From NCBI RefSeq assembly GCF_024055725.1, contig NZ_JAMXMX010000004.1:1-64000 (forward strand): a stretch of 64,000 nucleotides of DNA. The letters are read 5' to 3'. This stretch comes from Actinoallomurus spadix. Its GTDB lineage: Bacteria > Actinomycetota > Actinomycetes > Streptosporangiales > Streptosporangiaceae. Made by a program: the position numbers and the translations under genes. Below the pieces are notes generated by a model. It worked only from the letters and a program-made list of their open reading frames with translations. It did no database searches and had not been told where the DNA came from. Positions 21,513 through 32,368 of the stretch are shown here, in pieces. How positions within the stretch are numbered: the stretch's first letter is position 1; each line of letters starts with the position of its first letter.

Positions 21513-21562
21513 CCGGCACCCTATGAGGTGCCGGAGCCCGGCGATCAGGTGGTGCCGGGCTC
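21513..21562 (-). promoter_or_regulatory. Two tandem hairpins between rpmI and rplT
   Basis: CCGGCACC/GGTGCCGG (21513-21520 with 21527-21534) and GAGCCCGGC/GCCGGGCTC (21534-21542 with 21554-21562) form adjacent stems that share one base. On the minus strand the first-transcribed stem begins at the rpmI stop codon. They could tune rplT expression, mark an RNase site or bind L20; none of these is shown. Confidence 0.55.
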
Positions 21563-21755
21563 AGTCGCCGAGCAGCTTCTTGATCTTCTTTACGTCGTTC
21601 TTCGACAGGACGACCGCTCCGTCGAGCCGGCGCGTGCGCTTGGTCGGCTTGTGCTCGAGCAGGTGGTTACGGTTGGCGCGGCGGCGCATGACCTTGCCGG
21701 TGCCCGTCTTCTTGAAACGCTTCTTGGCACCACTGTGCGTCTTCATCTTCGGCAT
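21561..21755 (-). CDS. rpmI: 50S ribosomal protein L35
   Basis: The 64-residue basic protein matches L35 throughout ([15 protein letters not shown] at the start, [19 protein letters not shown] in the centre). It lies between infC and rplT, the universal bacterial order. The gap to infC is 148 bases. Confidence 0.98.
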   Translation of the reverse strand: MPKMKTHSGAKKRFKKTGTGKVMRRRANRNHLLEHKPTKRTRRLDGAVVLSKNDVKKIKKLLGD

Positions 21756-21903
21756 GGTCGCCGACGTCTCCCTATGTCCGTGCGCCTCGTTCCGGGCATG
21801 CCGACTCCGCGTGGAGTGCCGGACGCCGGGAAGGCGCGGTGTGCGTACCTCATCGCGAGACGACCCCGCTCAGTGAGCAGGGTCGCGGCGGAGCGGGTCC
21901 CGG

Positions 21904-22494
21904 TCAGGCCGGGGTGCCGTGCTCCTCCTGCCGTCGCGCCCGACTGCCGGTCGCGCGCGGGCCTTCGGCCTTCGCCTCGCTCTTCTTCTTGTGCGGGCCG
22001 AGGACCATGATCATGTTGCGGCCGTCCTGCTTGGGCCGCGACTCGACGAAGCCGAGCTCCTCGACGTCCTCCGCCAGCCGCTGCAGCAGCCGGAAGCCCA
22101 GCTCCGGTCGGGACTGCTCGCGGCCACGGAACATGATCGTGACCTTGACCTTGTCACCTGCCTTGAGGAACCGCTCGACGTGGCCCTTCTTGGTGCCGTA
22201 GTCGTGCGGATCGATCTTCGGCCGGAGTTTGATCTCCTTGATGACCGTGTGCGCCTGGTTACGTCGCGCATCGCGGGCCTTCATCGCGGACTCGTACTTG
22301 AACTTTCCGTAGTCCATGAGCTTGGCCACGGGCGGCCTCGCGGTCGGGGCGACCTCGACGAGGTCGAGGTCGGACTCCCGGGCGAGGTCGAGTGCCTTGG
22401 CGATCGGCACGATGCCGACCTGTTCGCCGTTCGGACCGACGAGCCGGACCTCGGGCACGCGAATGCGCTCGTTGATACGCGGTTCGGCGCTGAT
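21904..22494 (-). CDS. infC: Translation initiation factor IF-3, AUC start codon
   Basis: IF-3 binds the 30S subunit and proofreads initiator tRNA and start codon. The 196-residue product shows the N-domain ([20 protein letters not shown]), the basic linker ([16 protein letters not shown]) and the C-domain ([24 protein letters not shown]). No ATG or GTG precedes the conserved N-terminus closely. Instead ATC at 22494-22492 follows a perfect AAGGAGGT by three bases. infC of Escherichia coli uses AUU, and IF-3 represses such starts, so AUC fits the same autoregulation. An upstream in-frame ATG at 22590 would add 32 residues coded by the leader hairpins, which is unlikely. Confidence 0.95.
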   Translation of the reverse strand: MSAEPRINERIRVPEVRLVGPNGEQVGIVPIAKALDLARESDLDLVEVAPTARPPVAKLMDYGKFKYESAMKARDARRNQAHTVIKEIKLRPKIDPHDYGTKKGHVERFLKAGDKVKVTIMFRGREQSRPELGFRLLQRLAEDVEELGFVESRPKQDGRNMIMVLGPHKKKSEAKAEGPRATGSRARRQEEHGTPA

Positions 22495-22497
22495 GGG

Positions 22498-22583
22498 ACC
22501 TCCTTGGGGCTTTCGAGCTGTCCTGACCGGCCATGCCCCGGGCCCTTTCAAACGAAAAAGCCCCGCACGACTCGCATGCAGGG
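22498..22583 (-). promoter_or_regulatory. infC leader: terminator and competing anti-terminator fold
   Basis: On the minus strand CCCTGCA (22583-22577) can pair with TGCGGGG (22567-22561), followed at once by CTTTTTC (22560-22554), an intrinsic terminator with a U-run. The same GGGGCTTT (22564-22557) can instead pair with AAAGCCCC (22513-22506), which directly precedes the AAGGAGGT ribosome binding site (22505-22498). The two folds exclude each other. This layout resembles leader attenuation of the infC-rpmI-rplT operon by L20 in Bacillus, but the sequence is different and the sensor is unknown. Confidence 0.6.
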
Positions 22584-22594
22584 CCACCACCGGA

Positions 22595-22707
22595 CGCCTC
22601 GACGGCCAGAGCCGACGAGGCGGGCACGCCAGCAGCGTGCCGGACCGGAACCCATCAGCCTCTCGACTCCCGAGGGAGCGCGGCCGATCAGGTGGGAGGT
22701 AACCTCC
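22595..22707 (-). promoter_or_regulatory. Upstream part of the infC leader or promoter region with hairpins
   Basis: Three inverted repeats lie ahead of the terminator fold: CGCCTCG/CGAGGCG (22595-22601 with 22616-22622), GGCACGC/GCGTGCC (22622-22640 region) and the palindrome GGAGGTAACCTCC (22695-22707). I could not identify a convincing -35/-10 pair, so the transcription start, and thus which hairpins are in the RNA, is unresolved. One of them may terminate the upstream methyltransferase gene. Confidence 0.4.
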
Positions 22708-22756
22708 GCTTGCGCGCCCGACGCGTGCACGCCGGGCCAGTCAAAAGTCAAGGGTA

Positions 22757-23626
22757 TCAGCTTTTAGACCGCACGTCGAAGGCGGCAGCCTCCCGCGCTT
22801 CGAAGGCGCGCACTTCGAAGGCCGCGGTCACCCGGACCGGCTCGGCGAGATCCGCGACCCGCGCCCGCAGGACCGCCGGTTCGGTGTGACGGGCGCTCGG
22901 CCCCATCCCCACGAGCGACAGCACCTCCGAGCGCGTCAGGGACAGCGGAACCTCCAGCGACCAGGCGCCGGCGAGCGCGAAGCGCTCCCCCACCGACTCG
23001 GCCACACGGTCGGCCTTCCGCTCGTCCACGGAGATCAGCCCGAGCCGCCCGACCAACTCGCCCAGATGGTGGGCGGCCGGTGTGACGACGATCAGCGCGC
23101 CGCCGGGCCGGAGCACCCGGTGGAACTCCGCGCCGCTCCGCGGGGCGAAGACGTCGATGAGGACCGACACCGCGCCCGTGCGCACGGGCAGCGGCCGCCA
23201 CACGTCCCACGCCAGGGCGCCGATCCGGGAGTGCGCCCGCGCGGCGCGACGCAGGGCGTGCTTGGAGATGTCGAGGGCGACGCCGGGGCGTCCGGGCAGC
23301 CGGTCCAGGACGGCCGCGAGGTAGTGGCCCGTACCCGCCCCGGCGTCCAGCACGCAGCCCTCCCCCTGGTCGAGCGCGGCCGCGCGTTCGGCGATCAACT
23401 CGGAGAGCGGGGCGAAATGGCCGCCGCCGAGGAAGTCGGCGCGCGCCGCGACCATCTCCAGAGTGTCCGCGGTGCCCAGGTTGGCCCTGCCGGTCAGCAG
23501 GTTGGCGTAACCCTGCCGGGCGATGTCGAACGCGTGCCCTGCGGAACAGCGCAGGGTCGTCCCCGCGACGGCGAGGTCGCCCGCGCAGAGCGGGCACTGG
23601 AGGTACGGAACGACGTCGGCGAGCAC
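22757..23626 (-). CDS. rlmA: RlmA-type 23S rRNA (guanine-N1)-methyltransferase
   Basis: The 289-residue protein begins with a zinc ribbon (CPLC near residue 10 and C-x3-H near 26: RCSAGHAFD) followed by QGYANLL, as in RlmA/TlrB. The Rossmann methyltransferase core has VLDAGAGTGHYLAAVLD near residue 90. RlmA enzymes methylate G745 or G748 of 23S rRNA; the G748 type (TlrB) gives tylosin resistance. Which base is used here is not visible. The GTG at 23626 starts the domain but its GGGAGA is unusually close. The gene is divergent from padR across a shared promoter region. Confidence 0.82.
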   Translation of the reverse strand: MLADVVPYLQCPLCAGDLAVAGTTLRCSAGHAFDIARQGYANLLTGRANLGTADTLEMVAARADFLGGGHFAPLSELIAERAAALDQGEGCVLDAGAGTGHYLAAVLDRLPGRPGVALDISKHALRRAARAHSRIGALAWDVWRPLPVRTGAVSVLIDVFAPRSGAEFHRVLRPGGALIVVTPAAHHLGELVGRLGLISVDERKADRVAESVGERFALAGAWSLEVPLSLTRSEVLSLVGMGPSARHTEPAVLRARVADLAEPVRVTAAFEVRAFEAREAAAFDVRSKS

Positions 23627-23668
23627 TCTCCCATGATGGTGCAGCCGGGCGAACGCTTCGTCCGCCGC

Positions 23669-23698
23669 TTGTCCATATATCGATGGTCGGTATATAAC
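23669..23698 (+). promoter_or_regulatory. padR promoter with overlapping AT-rich palindrome
   Basis: TTGTCC (23669-23674) and TATAAC (23693-23698) are 18 bases apart and the -10 ends seven bases before the padR ATG, so the transcript is probably leaderless. The spacer carries an AT-rich imperfect palindrome (ATATATCGA and CGGTATATA, 23675-23696), in sharp contrast to the surrounding GC-rich DNA. It is the likely PadR operator and could also control rlmA on the other strand. Confidence 0.65.
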
Positions 23699-23704
23699 GA
23701 CGAC

Positions 23705-24037
23705 ATGAAGAACAGGTCGCTCCAGGAACCGACGTTCCTGATCCTCACGGCGTTGGCGGCAGGACCCCAGCACGGTTACGGCATCATCGGCGACGTCGAG
23801 CGGATCTCCGACGGGCAGGTGCGCCTGCGGGCCGGCACCCTCTACGCGGCCCTCGACCGGCTGACCTCCGACGGTCTCGCCGAGGTCGACCGCGAGGACG
23901 TCGTCGAGGGCCGGCTGCGCCGTTACTACCGGCTCACCGAGACCGGGGCGGCGCGTCTCGCCGCCGAGGCCGAACGCCTGCGCCGCAACGCCGAGACCGC
24001 CACCGCGCGCCTGCGCCTCGCCGGAGGACCCGCGTGA
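23705..24037 (+). CDS. PadR family transcriptional regulator
   Basis: The 110-residue protein is a PadR-type winged helix repressor (PF03551): MKNRSLQEPTFLILTALAAG and QHGYGIIGDVERIS, then GTLYAALDRLTSDGLAEV and a basic wing RRYYRLTETG. The C-terminal helix is short, the subfamily-2 form. PadR repressors often sense drugs or aromatic compounds, but the ligand here is unknown. The stop overlaps the GTG of the next gene in a GTGA junction, so both are one operon. It probably represses itself through the palindrome in its promoter. Confidence 0.93.
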   Translation: MKNRSLQEPTFLILTALAAGPQHGYGIIGDVERISDGQVRLRAGTLYAALDRLTSDGLAEVDREDVVEGRLRRYYRLTETGAARLAAEAERLRRNAETATARLRLAGGPA

Positions 24038-25044
24038 GCCCCCTCGAACACCGCCTGCGCCGCTGGCTACGGCTCTATCCGATCGACCAGCGGGAAGAGA
24101 TGCTCGGCGTCCTCCTCGCCACCGCCGGCCCCGGACAGGGGCGGCCGAGCCCCCGGGATGTGGCCGATCTGCTGACGGGAGCCGCCCGGATCCGCCTGCG
24201 ACGCGAGTTCCGGTCCCTCGGCGGACCGGTCTGGCGCGACGCGTTCGCCCTGCTCGCCCTGGTGACGACCGCGCTGACGGCCATCGCGCTGGTCGCCTAC
24301 TTCCGAAGTGAGCCGATGTTGGCGTCCGGCAATCTGCTGGCGTTCGACATCCCGTCGGGCCGCTCCTACGCGGACCTGTTCCCCGAGCCCGCCCAGGTCT
24401 GGCCGATGTGGGCTCCATGGCCGGTCGTCGGCGTGCTCAGTCTGCTACGCCTGCGTCGCGCAGCCGCCGGCCTCGCCTGGGCCGCGGCTCTGTCCCAGCT
24501 GCCGTGGCTGGCCGTGGCACAGGGACGCTATGCCCTGCAGACCGGTGACGTGGAAGGCAACCTGATGTGGTTCGGCCTGGCGGTCCTGGCCGCCTCGGCA
24601 CTGTCCCTGTCCGACGGTCTCCGCCACGCCATAGCGCTGCTCGGCCGGTGGCGCGGCACCGCCCTGCTGACCGGCGTCACCGCCTTCGCCTGCGCGCTGC
24701 TGGGCCTCCCCGCGTCAGGCACCCCTCTGGCGGAAGTCCGCAGCATCATCCCCGTGCAGTCGGCGGTGGTCTACGATCCGAGATGGCTACCGGCGGTCGG
24801 CGCGCTCGCGCTCATACTGGCCTCCTGTGCCCATCCGCGCTCGGCGTCCGGCCGGCGCTCGATCGTCGCGATCCTGCTCGCCCTGTCGCCGCTGCTGGGC
24901 TCGCTGGCAATGTGGTTCACGACCTTCACGATGATCGGGCCGGCGTCCATCGCGCTGCTCATGACCGCTTTCCCGGTCCTGCTCGCGATCATGGCCGGCG
25001 CCTTCGCCGCGCGCCTTCGCGCACGGCACCGCAGCGCGTCATGA
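24034..25044 (+). CDS. PadR-coupled multi-spanning membrane protein
   Basis: I do not recognise a named family. The 336-residue product has a short charged N-terminus with a YPIDQREEMLGVLL segment typical of membrane proteins that follow PadR genes, then about eight hydrophobic helices between residues 70 and 325. It resembles the permease-like partners whose amount PadR controls, but no transport motif is visible. Its last six bases overlap the aroE end on the other strand. Confidence 0.75.
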   Translation: MSPLEHRLRRWLRLYPIDQREEMLGVLLATAGPGQGRPSPRDVADLLTGAARIRLRREFRSLGGPVWRDAFALLALVTTALTAIALVAYFRSEPMLASGNLLAFDIPSGRSYADLFPEPAQVWPMWAPWPVVGVLSLLRLRRAAAGLAWAAALSQLPWLAVAQGRYALQTGDVEGNLMWFGLAVLAASALSLSDGLRHAIALLGRWRGTALLTGVTAFACALLGLPASGTPLAEVRSIIPVQSAVVYDPRWLPAVGALALILASCAHPRSASGRRSIVAILLALSPLLGSLAMWFTTFTMIGPASIALLMTAFPVLLAIMAGAFAARLRARHRSAS

Positions 25045-25818
25045 CACGGCGGCGCGCATCGCCTCCACCGGGGCGGGTGCGCGCCCGGTCATGAGCTCGA
25101 CCTGGCGGGCGGCCTGGTGCACCAGCATGGGCAGCCCGCCCACGACGATGCCGCCGCGGCCGCCGACGGCCTCGGCGGACGCGGTCGGCCACGGCGCGTA
25201 CACGACGTCGAAGAGCGCGTTCGTAGCACCGGCGATCGCCTCGGCGTACGGGTCGGCGGCGTGGGCCGGCAGCGTCGAAATGATCAAATCGGCGTGCGGC
25301 ATCGCGTCGGCGAAGGTCTGCACCGCCACCGAGACGCCGAGCCGGTCGGCCGCCGAGACCGCCTCGGCGGCGCGTCCCGGGCTGCGTACGACGACCACGG
25401 CCTTCGGGAGTCCGAGGTCCCGCAGGGCCGCCAGGGCCGAGCAGGCGGTCGCCCCGCCGCCGAGCACGGCGGCCGACCCGGGCGACCGCACCCCGGCCTC
25501 GGTCAGCGCGGTGACCATGCCGTACACATCGGTGTTGTAACCGAGCCGGCGGCCCTCCTGGAAGACCACGGTGTTCGCGCCGCCCACCGCGCGCGCCAGC
25601 CCGGACACCTCGTCGAGGAGCGGCAGCACGGCGCGCTTCAGCGGCATCGTCAGTGACAGGCCCGCCCACGGCCGCTCCAGCAGGCCGGGAAGGTCCACCT
25701 CGCGGCACTCGACCGCCTCGTAGGTCCAGTCGAGACCGAGTTCGGCGTACGCGGCGCGGTGCAGCGCCGGCGACAGCGAGTGGGCGATCGGCGATCCGAG
25801 GACTGCGGCGCGCGTCAT
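25039..25818 (-). CDS. aroE: Shikimate dehydrogenase
   Basis: AroE reduces 3-dehydroshikimate to shikimate with NADPH in aromatic amino acid synthesis. The 259-residue protein shows the substrate-binding SPIAHSLSPALHRAAY at 9-24, the catalytic lysine in LTMPLKRAV near 60, GYNTDVYG near 93 and a Rossmann segment VLGGGATACSALAAL near 118. In canonical enzymes the second motif reads TxPxK, and the match holds. The ATG overlaps the mltG stop by four bases, an arrangement that recurs in actinomycetes (alaS-ruvX-mltG-aroE). Confidence 0.95.
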   Translation of the reverse strand: MTRAAVLGSPIAHSLSPALHRAAYAELGLDWTYEAVECREVDLPGLLERPWAGLSLTMPLKRAVLPLLDEVSGLARAVGGANTVVFQEGRRLGYNTDVYGMVTALTEAGVRSPGSAAVLGGGATACSALAALRDLGLPKAVVVVRSPGRAAEAVSAADRLGVSVAVQTFADAMPHADLIISTLPAHAADPYAEAIAGATNALFDVVYAPWPTASAEAVGGRGGIVVGGLPMLVHQAARQVELMTGRAPAPVEAMRAAVS

Positions 25819-26987
25819 CCGTGCCCCGTGTTGCGTGCGAGTTCCTGCCGGAGCCTCTGGAACTCGGTGTAGCTGCTGGTGAACTTGGTGACCCTGTTCT
25901 TCGGGTCGGTGGCCACGAAGTACAGCCAGTTGCCCTGCGCGGGCTCGAGCGCGGCCTTGAGCGCGACCTCACCCGGGTTGTCGATCGGGCCGGGCGGCAG
26001 ACCTGCGACGTTGTAGGTGTTGTAGGGGTTCTTGACCTTGGTCTCCGCGAGGGTGGCCACGGTGTTGTACTTGCCCAGGGCGTACATGACGGTGCTGTCG
26101 AGCTGGAGCTTCCTCATCCACGGCTGCGAGCTGTGGAGCCGGTTGTCGATGACCCGGGCGACCTTCGGCATGTCCTCCGGCCGGCCGCTCTCGGCCTGGA
26201 CGAGGCTGGCGATCGTGACGACGTCGCCCGGCGACATGCCCAGGTCGCGGGCCTTCGCCTCCAGGTCGACGTCGGCGGCGACCTTCTTGAACTGGTCGAC
26301 CATCGAGCGCAGGATCTGCGTCGCGCTGGACTTCGGGTCCGGGTCGTACGTGAAGGGGTAGAGGTAGCCTTCGAGCTTGCCCTTGGCGTACGAGGGCAGG
26401 CCGAGCTTCTCGGGGTGGTTCGCGGCCTTCTGGAAGTCCTTCAGCGGGATGTGGGTCTTCTTGGCCAGCAGCGGCAGGATCTGGACGACCCGCTTGCCCT
26501 CGGCGATCGTGAGCCGGCCCGCGCGCGAGGCGTCGCTGAGCAGGAGCGCGAGCGCCGACTTCACCGACATCTGCCGGCGCAGGTGGTAGTAGCCCGGCTG
26601 GATGCTCGTCGCCCTGGTGTCCTTGGACGCGAGCTTGATGTACGCGTCGACCGACTTGACGACGCCGGCGTCCTTGAGCCGGTTCGCCATGAGGGCGACC
26701 GAGTCGCCCTCATGGATCCAGACGGTGACGCTGCCGCTGCCCTCGCCCTTGTAGTCGGGCGGATTGAGCATGCCGTTGATCGTGGTCAGGCCGACGTAGC
26801 CGCCACCGCACACGATCGCGAGCAGGAAGGCGATCGCGATGAAGGGCGCGAGTCTGCGGCCCTTCCGGGTCTTCTTGCGACGCCGCCCCCGGCCGCTCCG
26901 AGGGGCGCGCGGCGGACCGCCGAGAGGCTCCGGGCGCTGCTGGCGCTCGGAGAGTTGGCGCAAGAAATCGAGATCTGCGTCGCTCAT
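25815..26987 (-). CDS. mltG: Endolytic peptidoglycan transglycosylase MltG
   Basis: MltG cuts nascent glycan strands in the membrane and so sets their length. The 390-residue protein has a basic cytoplasmic N-terminus (residues 1-45), one membrane helix (about 46-68), a LysM-like part, and the YceG domain with LEGYLYPFTY and the catalytic glutamate in ASLVQAESG. The conserved NPYNTYNVAGLPPGPI segment follows near 335. The ATG at 26987 overlaps the ruvX stop. Confidence 0.96.
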   Translation of the reverse strand: MSDADLDFLRQLSERQQRPEPLGGPPRAPRSGRGRRRKKTRKGRRLAPFIAIAFLLAIVCGGGYVGLTTINGMLNPPDYKGEGSGSVTVWIHEGDSVALMANRLKDAGVVKSVDAYIKLASKDTRATSIQPGYYHLRRQMSVKSALALLLSDASRAGRLTIAEGKRVVQILPLLAKKTHIPLKDFQKAANHPEKLGLPSYAKGKLEGYLYPFTYDPDPKSSATQILRSMVDQFKKVAADVDLEAKARDLGMSPGDVVTIASLVQAESGRPEDMPKVARVIDNRLHSSQPWMRKLQLDSTVMYALGKYNTVATLAETKVKNPYNTYNVAGLPPGPIDNPGEVALKAALEPAQGNWLYFVATDPKNRVTKFTSSYTEFQRLRQELARNTGHG

Positions 26988-27438
26988 GAGTCCCCCTGGA
27001 CAGTCTCCCCAGGTGGGCGGCCCGTCAAGCGCTCGGCCTCGAGCGCCGCCTGGAGCAGCACCGCGGCCGCCGCCTGGTCGACGACCTTCCGCCGTGCCTG
27101 CCCGCGCACTCCCTTGTCCCGGAGGCCACTTTCGGCTGTCACGGTGGTGAGTCTCTCATCGAACAGCCGTACCGTCTCGGGATCGAGGCGTTGTGCGATC
27201 TTCTCCGCGAACCGGCGGGCCGTCGCGGCCGCCGGCCCCTCTCTCCCGGAGAGCGAGGTCGGCAGCCCGACGATCACCTCGATCGCGTCGTTCTCAGCGA
27301 CGATCTGAACGATCCGGTCGATGTCGCCCTTACCCGCCCGGACGGTCTCCAGGGGCGAGGCCAGGATGCCGCCGGGATCGCTGCGCGCGACGCCGATGCG
27401 GACGCTGCCCGCATCGACGCCGATGCGCAGGCCTTGTC

Positions 27439-27442
<4 letters not shown>
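26984..27442 (-). CDS. ruvX: YqgF/RuvX family RNase H-like nuclease
   Basis: The 152-residue protein has the RNase H fold of Yqg[13 protein letters not shown] with the first catalytic aspartate at residue 9, VGLPTSLSG near 60, FDERLTT near 95 and [11 protein letters not shown] near 121. Homologues process 16S rRNA ends or resolve junctions. The GTG at 27442 overlaps the alaS stop in a GTGA junction. Confidence 0.95.
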
Positions 27443-30104
<2,662 letters not shown>

Positions 30105-30105
<1 letters not shown>

Positions 30106-30347
30106 CAGTGCAGGTCCTTGTCAGTATCGGAGTGTGCGTCGAGGCGCAGGGCGTCGCGCAGTTCTTCCTCGCGGTGGTTCATCGCGACGCGGACGTCGCC
30201 GGCGAACCCGCGTACGGTCCGGCCGAGCCCGACGGCCTGGTGGGCGAGGCTGTCCGGCAGGACGGCACGGACCGTCCGCTTGAGCCGGAACGCCGACCAG
30301 GCGCCGAACGCGGTGCCCAGCGAGAGCCAGAACAGTCGCCGGATCAT
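30105..30347 (-). CDS. Small DUF6167-type protein
   Basis: The 80-residue product starts [20 protein letters not shown], a short hydrophobic segment likely to sit in or on the membrane, followed by a charged helical tail. It matches the actinobacterial DUF6167 proteins that sit between a DUF948 gene and alaS. Function is unknown. Its start overlaps the DUF948 stop and its stop overlaps the alaS start, so the three are coupled. Confidence 0.75.
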
Positions 30348-30718
30348 CGCTTGCCGTCCTGGTTGCCGTGGCCACGGGAACCGATGGCCTTACGGACACC
30401 ATAGGAAAATGCCGCGGCCTTCACGAGAGGGCCGCCGACGATCGAGGTGACGGTGGTGCTGACCGCGGCGGCGTTCTGGCTGACGCTGCCCATGTTCTTG
30501 GTGATCACGTCGACCCGGTCCAGTTGCTCGTTCGCCCGCTCCACCGTGCCGGCCATGTCGTCCAGCAACGGGGCGGTGCGGTCGCCGAGCTCGGCCACGG
30601 TCTTGGTCGCCTCGGTCAGCAACCGGGCGAGTTTCAAGAGCACGTAGGCGAGGAAGGAGACGAGTATCGCCCAGAACATGGCCACGATCAGCCCGGCCAG
30701 CTGTTCGCCCGTCAGCAT
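30344..30718 (-). CDS. DUF948 membrane-anchored coiled-coil protein
   Basis: The 124-residue protein has one N-terminal membrane helix (about 6-28) and then a heptad-like helix (LLTEATKTVAELGDRTAPLL and onward) typical of DUF948, a family related to methyl-accepting and stress proteins of unknown role. The ATG at 30718 is preceded by GGGGGAAG; the frame extends further but without family similarity. Confidence 0.85.
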   Translation of the reverse strand: MLTGEQLAGLIVAMFWAILVSFLAYVLLKLARLLTEATKTVAELGDRTAPLLDDMAGTVERANEQLDRVDVITKNMGSVSQNAAAVSTTVTSIVGGPLVKAAAFSYGVRKAIGSRGHGNQDGKR

Positions 30719-30828
30719 GCGGCTTCCCCCTCCTGTGGTCGCGGAGAACTCGGTCGGACCGACCTTACCGTCCCGGGCTTGCGAAAACGCGCCCAGGCGA
30801 CCATGCCGCATCCGCCGACGGCGCGGCC

Positions 30829-32178
30829 TCAGTCGGCGCGTCTGCCGCGGAGCACGGCGCGGAGCCGCTCCACCACGTCGGAGAAGCGCGCCTCCATGCC
30901 GTGCCTGGTCGGATGGTAGTACTCCCGGCCGTTCACGGCGTCCGGAGCGTACTGCTGTTCGACCACCCCGCCGGGGAAGTCGTGGGCGTAGCGGTAGCCC
31001 TTCCCGTGGTCGAGCTTGGCCGCGCCCTTGTAGTGCGCGTCCCGCAGGTGCGGTGGCACCGGGCCGACGAGCCCCCGCCGTACATCGCCGCTCGCCTCGG
31101 TGATCGCCCTGATCACGGCGTTGGACTTCGGCGCCAGGGCCAGGTGGATCACCGCCTGGGCGAGGTTGATGCGGGCCTCCGGCAGGCCGACGAACTCCAC
31201 CGCGTGCGCCGCGGCCGTCGCCGTCTGCAGGGCCGTCGGGTCGGCCATGCCGATGTCCTCGCTCGCGTGGACGATCAGCCGCCGGGCGATGAACCGGGGG
31301 TCCTCCCCCGCCTCGATCATCCGGGCGAGGTAGTGCAGCGCCGCGTCGACGTCGGACCCGCGGATGCTCTTGATGAACGCGCTGATCACGTCGTAGTGCT
31401 GGTCGCCCTCGCGGTCGTAGCGGACCGCCGCCCGGTCGACGGCCTTCTCCAGGACGTCGACGTCGATCGGCGCGCCGTTCGGCGCGACGTAGGACGCGGC
31501 CTCGAGGTACGTCAGTGCCCGGCGCGCGTCCCCGCCCGCGAGGCGTACGAGGTGGTCCTCGGCGGGCTGGGCGAGCTCCACCGCGCCGCCCAGGCCGCGC
31601 TCATCGGTCAACGCCCGGCGGATCACCGCGCGGAGCTGGTCGTCGCCGAGCGGCTGCAGGGTCAGCAGGAGGGAGCGGGACAGCAGCGGGCTGATGACGG
31701 AGAAGAAGGGGTTCTCGGTGGTCGCGCCGATGAAGGACACCCAGCGGTTCTCCACGGCGGGCAGCAGGGCGTCCTGCTGGGCCTTGTTGAACCGGTGCAC
31801 CTCGTCGACGAACAGCACCGTCTGCCGGCCGCCCATGCCGAGCTCCCGCTTCGCCACGTCTATGGCGGCGCGGACCTGCTTGACGCCGTCGGTGACCGCG
31901 GAGATCTCCACGAACCGGCGTTCGGTCGCCTGGCTGACGACGTACGCGAGAGTGGTCTTGCCGGTGCCGGGCGGACCCCACAGCACCAGCGACATGGGGA
32001 CGTCCCGCTCGACGAGCTGGCGCAGCGGGGTGCCGGGCCCGAGGAGGTGCTCCTGGCCGACGACCTCGTCGAGGCCGCGCGGGCGCATCCGGACCGCCAG
32101 CGGCGCGTTGGCCTGCTGCGCCTCTTCGGCGGGCGTGTCGAAGAGGCTGTCGGCCTGTTCATGCTCCTTGCGCACCAC
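30829..32178 (-). CDS. rarA: Replication-associated recombination protein RarA (MgsA)
   Basis: The 449-residue AAA+ ATPase acts at stalled replication forks. It has a Walker A motif GPPGTGKTT near residue 67, Walker [10 protein letters not shown] near 121 and GATTENPFF (sensor 1) near 150. The C-terminal tetramerisation region (from about 270) contains [17 protein letters not shown] and ends with a [10 protein letters not shown] segment, both diagnostic against RuvB or DnaX. The GTG start at 32178 is followed by another GTG; either could serve. It precedes the DUF948 gene on the same strand. Confidence 0.96.
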   Translation of the reverse strand: MVRKEHEQADSLFDTPAEEAQQANAPLAVRMRPRGLDEVVGQEHLLGPGTPLRQLVERDVPMSLVLWGPPGTGKTTLAYVVSQATERRFVEISAVTDGVKQVRAAIDVAKRELGMGGRQTVLFVDEVHRFNKAQQDALLPAVENRWVSFIGATTENPFFSVISPLLSRSLLLTLQPLGDDQLRAVIRRALTDERGLGGAVELAQPAEDHLVRLAGGDARRALTYLEAASYVAPNGAPIDVDVLEKAVDRAAVRYDREGDQHYDVISAFIKSIRGSDVDAALHYLARMIEAGEDPRFIARRLIVHASEDIGMADPTALQTATAAAHAVEFVGLPEARINLAQAVIHLALAPKSNAVIRAITEASGDVRRGLVGPVPPHLRDAHYKGAAKLDHGKGYRYAHDFPGGVVEQQYAPDAVNGREYYHPTRHGMEARFSDVVERLRAVLRGRRAD

Positions 32179-32368
32179 GCCTCGACATTATCCGTTCGCC
32201 GGCGCCGCTCAGCGCGACGGAGACGATCACCACGGCGGCCCCGGCGATCCCGTCGAGCCAGTCGTGGCCTTTCCATGTCGTGGCCTTCCTAGGGAGCGTC
32301 ACGATTCCCATCGAACCGGTCGCGGGTCATGATCCGGGTGGGCCGGGGGCGGCGTTACCCTGTGCGGC

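Noticed and set aside
30813-30838. CGCCGAC/GTCGGCG inverted repeat at the rarA stop
   Set aside because: The stem is short with a 12-base loop and overlaps the stop codon; too weak to call a terminator.
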